Of a DNA stretch of 23,920 bases, positions 23,699-23,920 are shown in pieces. Made by a program: the position numbers and the translations under genes. How positions within the stretch are numbered: the first letter of the stretch is position 1; the number at the start of each line of letters is the position of its first letter. The DNA is taken from assembly GCF_959020145.1 (NCBI RefSeq), contig NZ_CAUEQY010000018.1:1-23920 (forward strand), in the 5' to 3' direction. Origin of the DNA: an uncultured Bifidobacterium sp. Its GTDB lineage: Bacteria; Actinomycetota; Actinomycetes; Actinomycetales; Bifidobacteriaceae. The notes beneath the pieces are model-generated. The model was not told where the DNA came from. It was given only the letters and a program-made list of their open reading frames with translations, and did not search any database.

Positions 23699-23783
23699 GG
23701 GTAGGTGTCTGAGCGGTCTAAAGAGACGGTCTTGAAAACCGTTGAGGTGCAAGCCTCCGCGAGTTCGAATCTCGCCTTACCCG
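23699..23783 (+). tRNA. tRNA-Ser(UGA)
   Basis: An 85-nt class II tRNA. The acceptor arms are GGGTAGG and CTTACCC (one G-U pair), with discriminator G at 23783. The anticodon loop CTTGAAA gives anticodon UGA, and a long variable arm and a GTTCGAATC T-loop follow. It reads UCA and related serine codons. CC follows the discriminator, but the final A is not encoded. It lies about 320 bases after serS, and its sequence resembles the tRNA-Ser(CGA) at the start of the window in the acceptor, D and T arms. Confidence 0.96.
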
Positions 23784-23788
23784 CCTAT

Positions 23789-23831
23789 AAGGCTTACTGA
23801 GAGCGCTCTAAGCGCCCGGTAAGCCTTTTTT
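23789..23831 (+). terminator. Terminator of tRNA-Ser(UGA)
   Basis: A perfect 9-bp outer stem (arms 23789-23797 and 23819-23827) encloses a GC-rich interior that can form its own small hairpin. A T-tract runs from 23826 to 23831. It starts 5 bases after the tRNA. Confidence 0.88.
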
Positions 23832-23920
23832 GTTGCTGCAATCCGGGTAAACTCCACCCAAGTTCGGCTCAGCACCGTCCAAGTCTCAATTCTTCCATCC
23901 ACTGGAACAATCTTCCCGCT

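Noticed and set aside
23832..23920. Possible gene in the final bases of the window
   Set aside because: No reading frame with a start signal or recognisable motif is seen in these 89 bases; the segment is cut by the window end.

Overview
This window reads as a chromosomal core segment of a Bifidobacterium. The base composition is high in GC, the genes are actinobacterial in type, and the gene neighbourhoods (nusA-infB-rbfA-truB-ribF; a glucose-type PTS permease next to a PRD antiterminator; a 29-residue bS22 gene) fit that genus. I cannot fix the species from sequence alone. I see no insertion sequence, prophage, CRISPR array, toxin-antitoxin pair or defence island.

Layout. 1-128: a tRNA-Ser(CGA) with its terminator, minus strand. 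301-1185: a minus-strand lipoprotein of unknown function, divergent from nusA. 1263-8315: a plus-strand translation and cofactor cluster, nusA, infB, rbfA, truB, ribF, with two strong hairpins that lack U-tracts between the first genes. 8412-8451: a 17-bp perfect inverted repeat separating ribF from convergent radA. 9944-8526: radA (minus). 10072-10701: a membrane-anchored extracytoplasmic protein of unknown function. 10916-11005: the bS22 gene, short enough to be missed by ordinary ORF calling. 11928-11230: rpiA (minus). 13293-12097: an RNase HI with a roughly 230-residue C-terminal extension. 15539-13375: a LytTR response regulator and its GHKL histidine kinase. 17486-15810: phosphoglucomutase (minus). 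17625-20793: a PTS EIIBCA operon with a promoter, a candidate ribonucleic antiterminator (RAT) hairpin, an overlapping terminator and the cognate BglG/LicT-type antiterminator as the second gene. 21960-20848: a diacylglycerol/lipid kinase (minus). 22090-23376: seryl-tRNA synthetase, followed by a repeat-rich spacer and a tRNA-Ser(UGA).

How the genes relate. nusA, infB and rbfA serve transcription elongation, translation initiation and 30S maturation; truB modifies tRNA; ribF makes FMN and FAD. serS and two serine tRNAs are all in the window, and serS lies directly upstream of tRNA-Ser(UGA). Pgm, RpiA and the PTS belong to sugar metabolism. The PTS operon shows a complete attenuation circuit: promoter, RAT, terminator, transporter and antiterminator, all in cis.

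On the hunt for an undescribed system: most of the window is ordinary. The least explained items are the C-terminal half of the RNase HI protein, which carries three copies of a short S-x-A-[DE]-x-L motif and a separate C-terminal block; two secreted or anchored proteins of unknown function; a LytTR two-component pair with no visible signal gene; and several inverted or helically phased repeats in regulatory positions.
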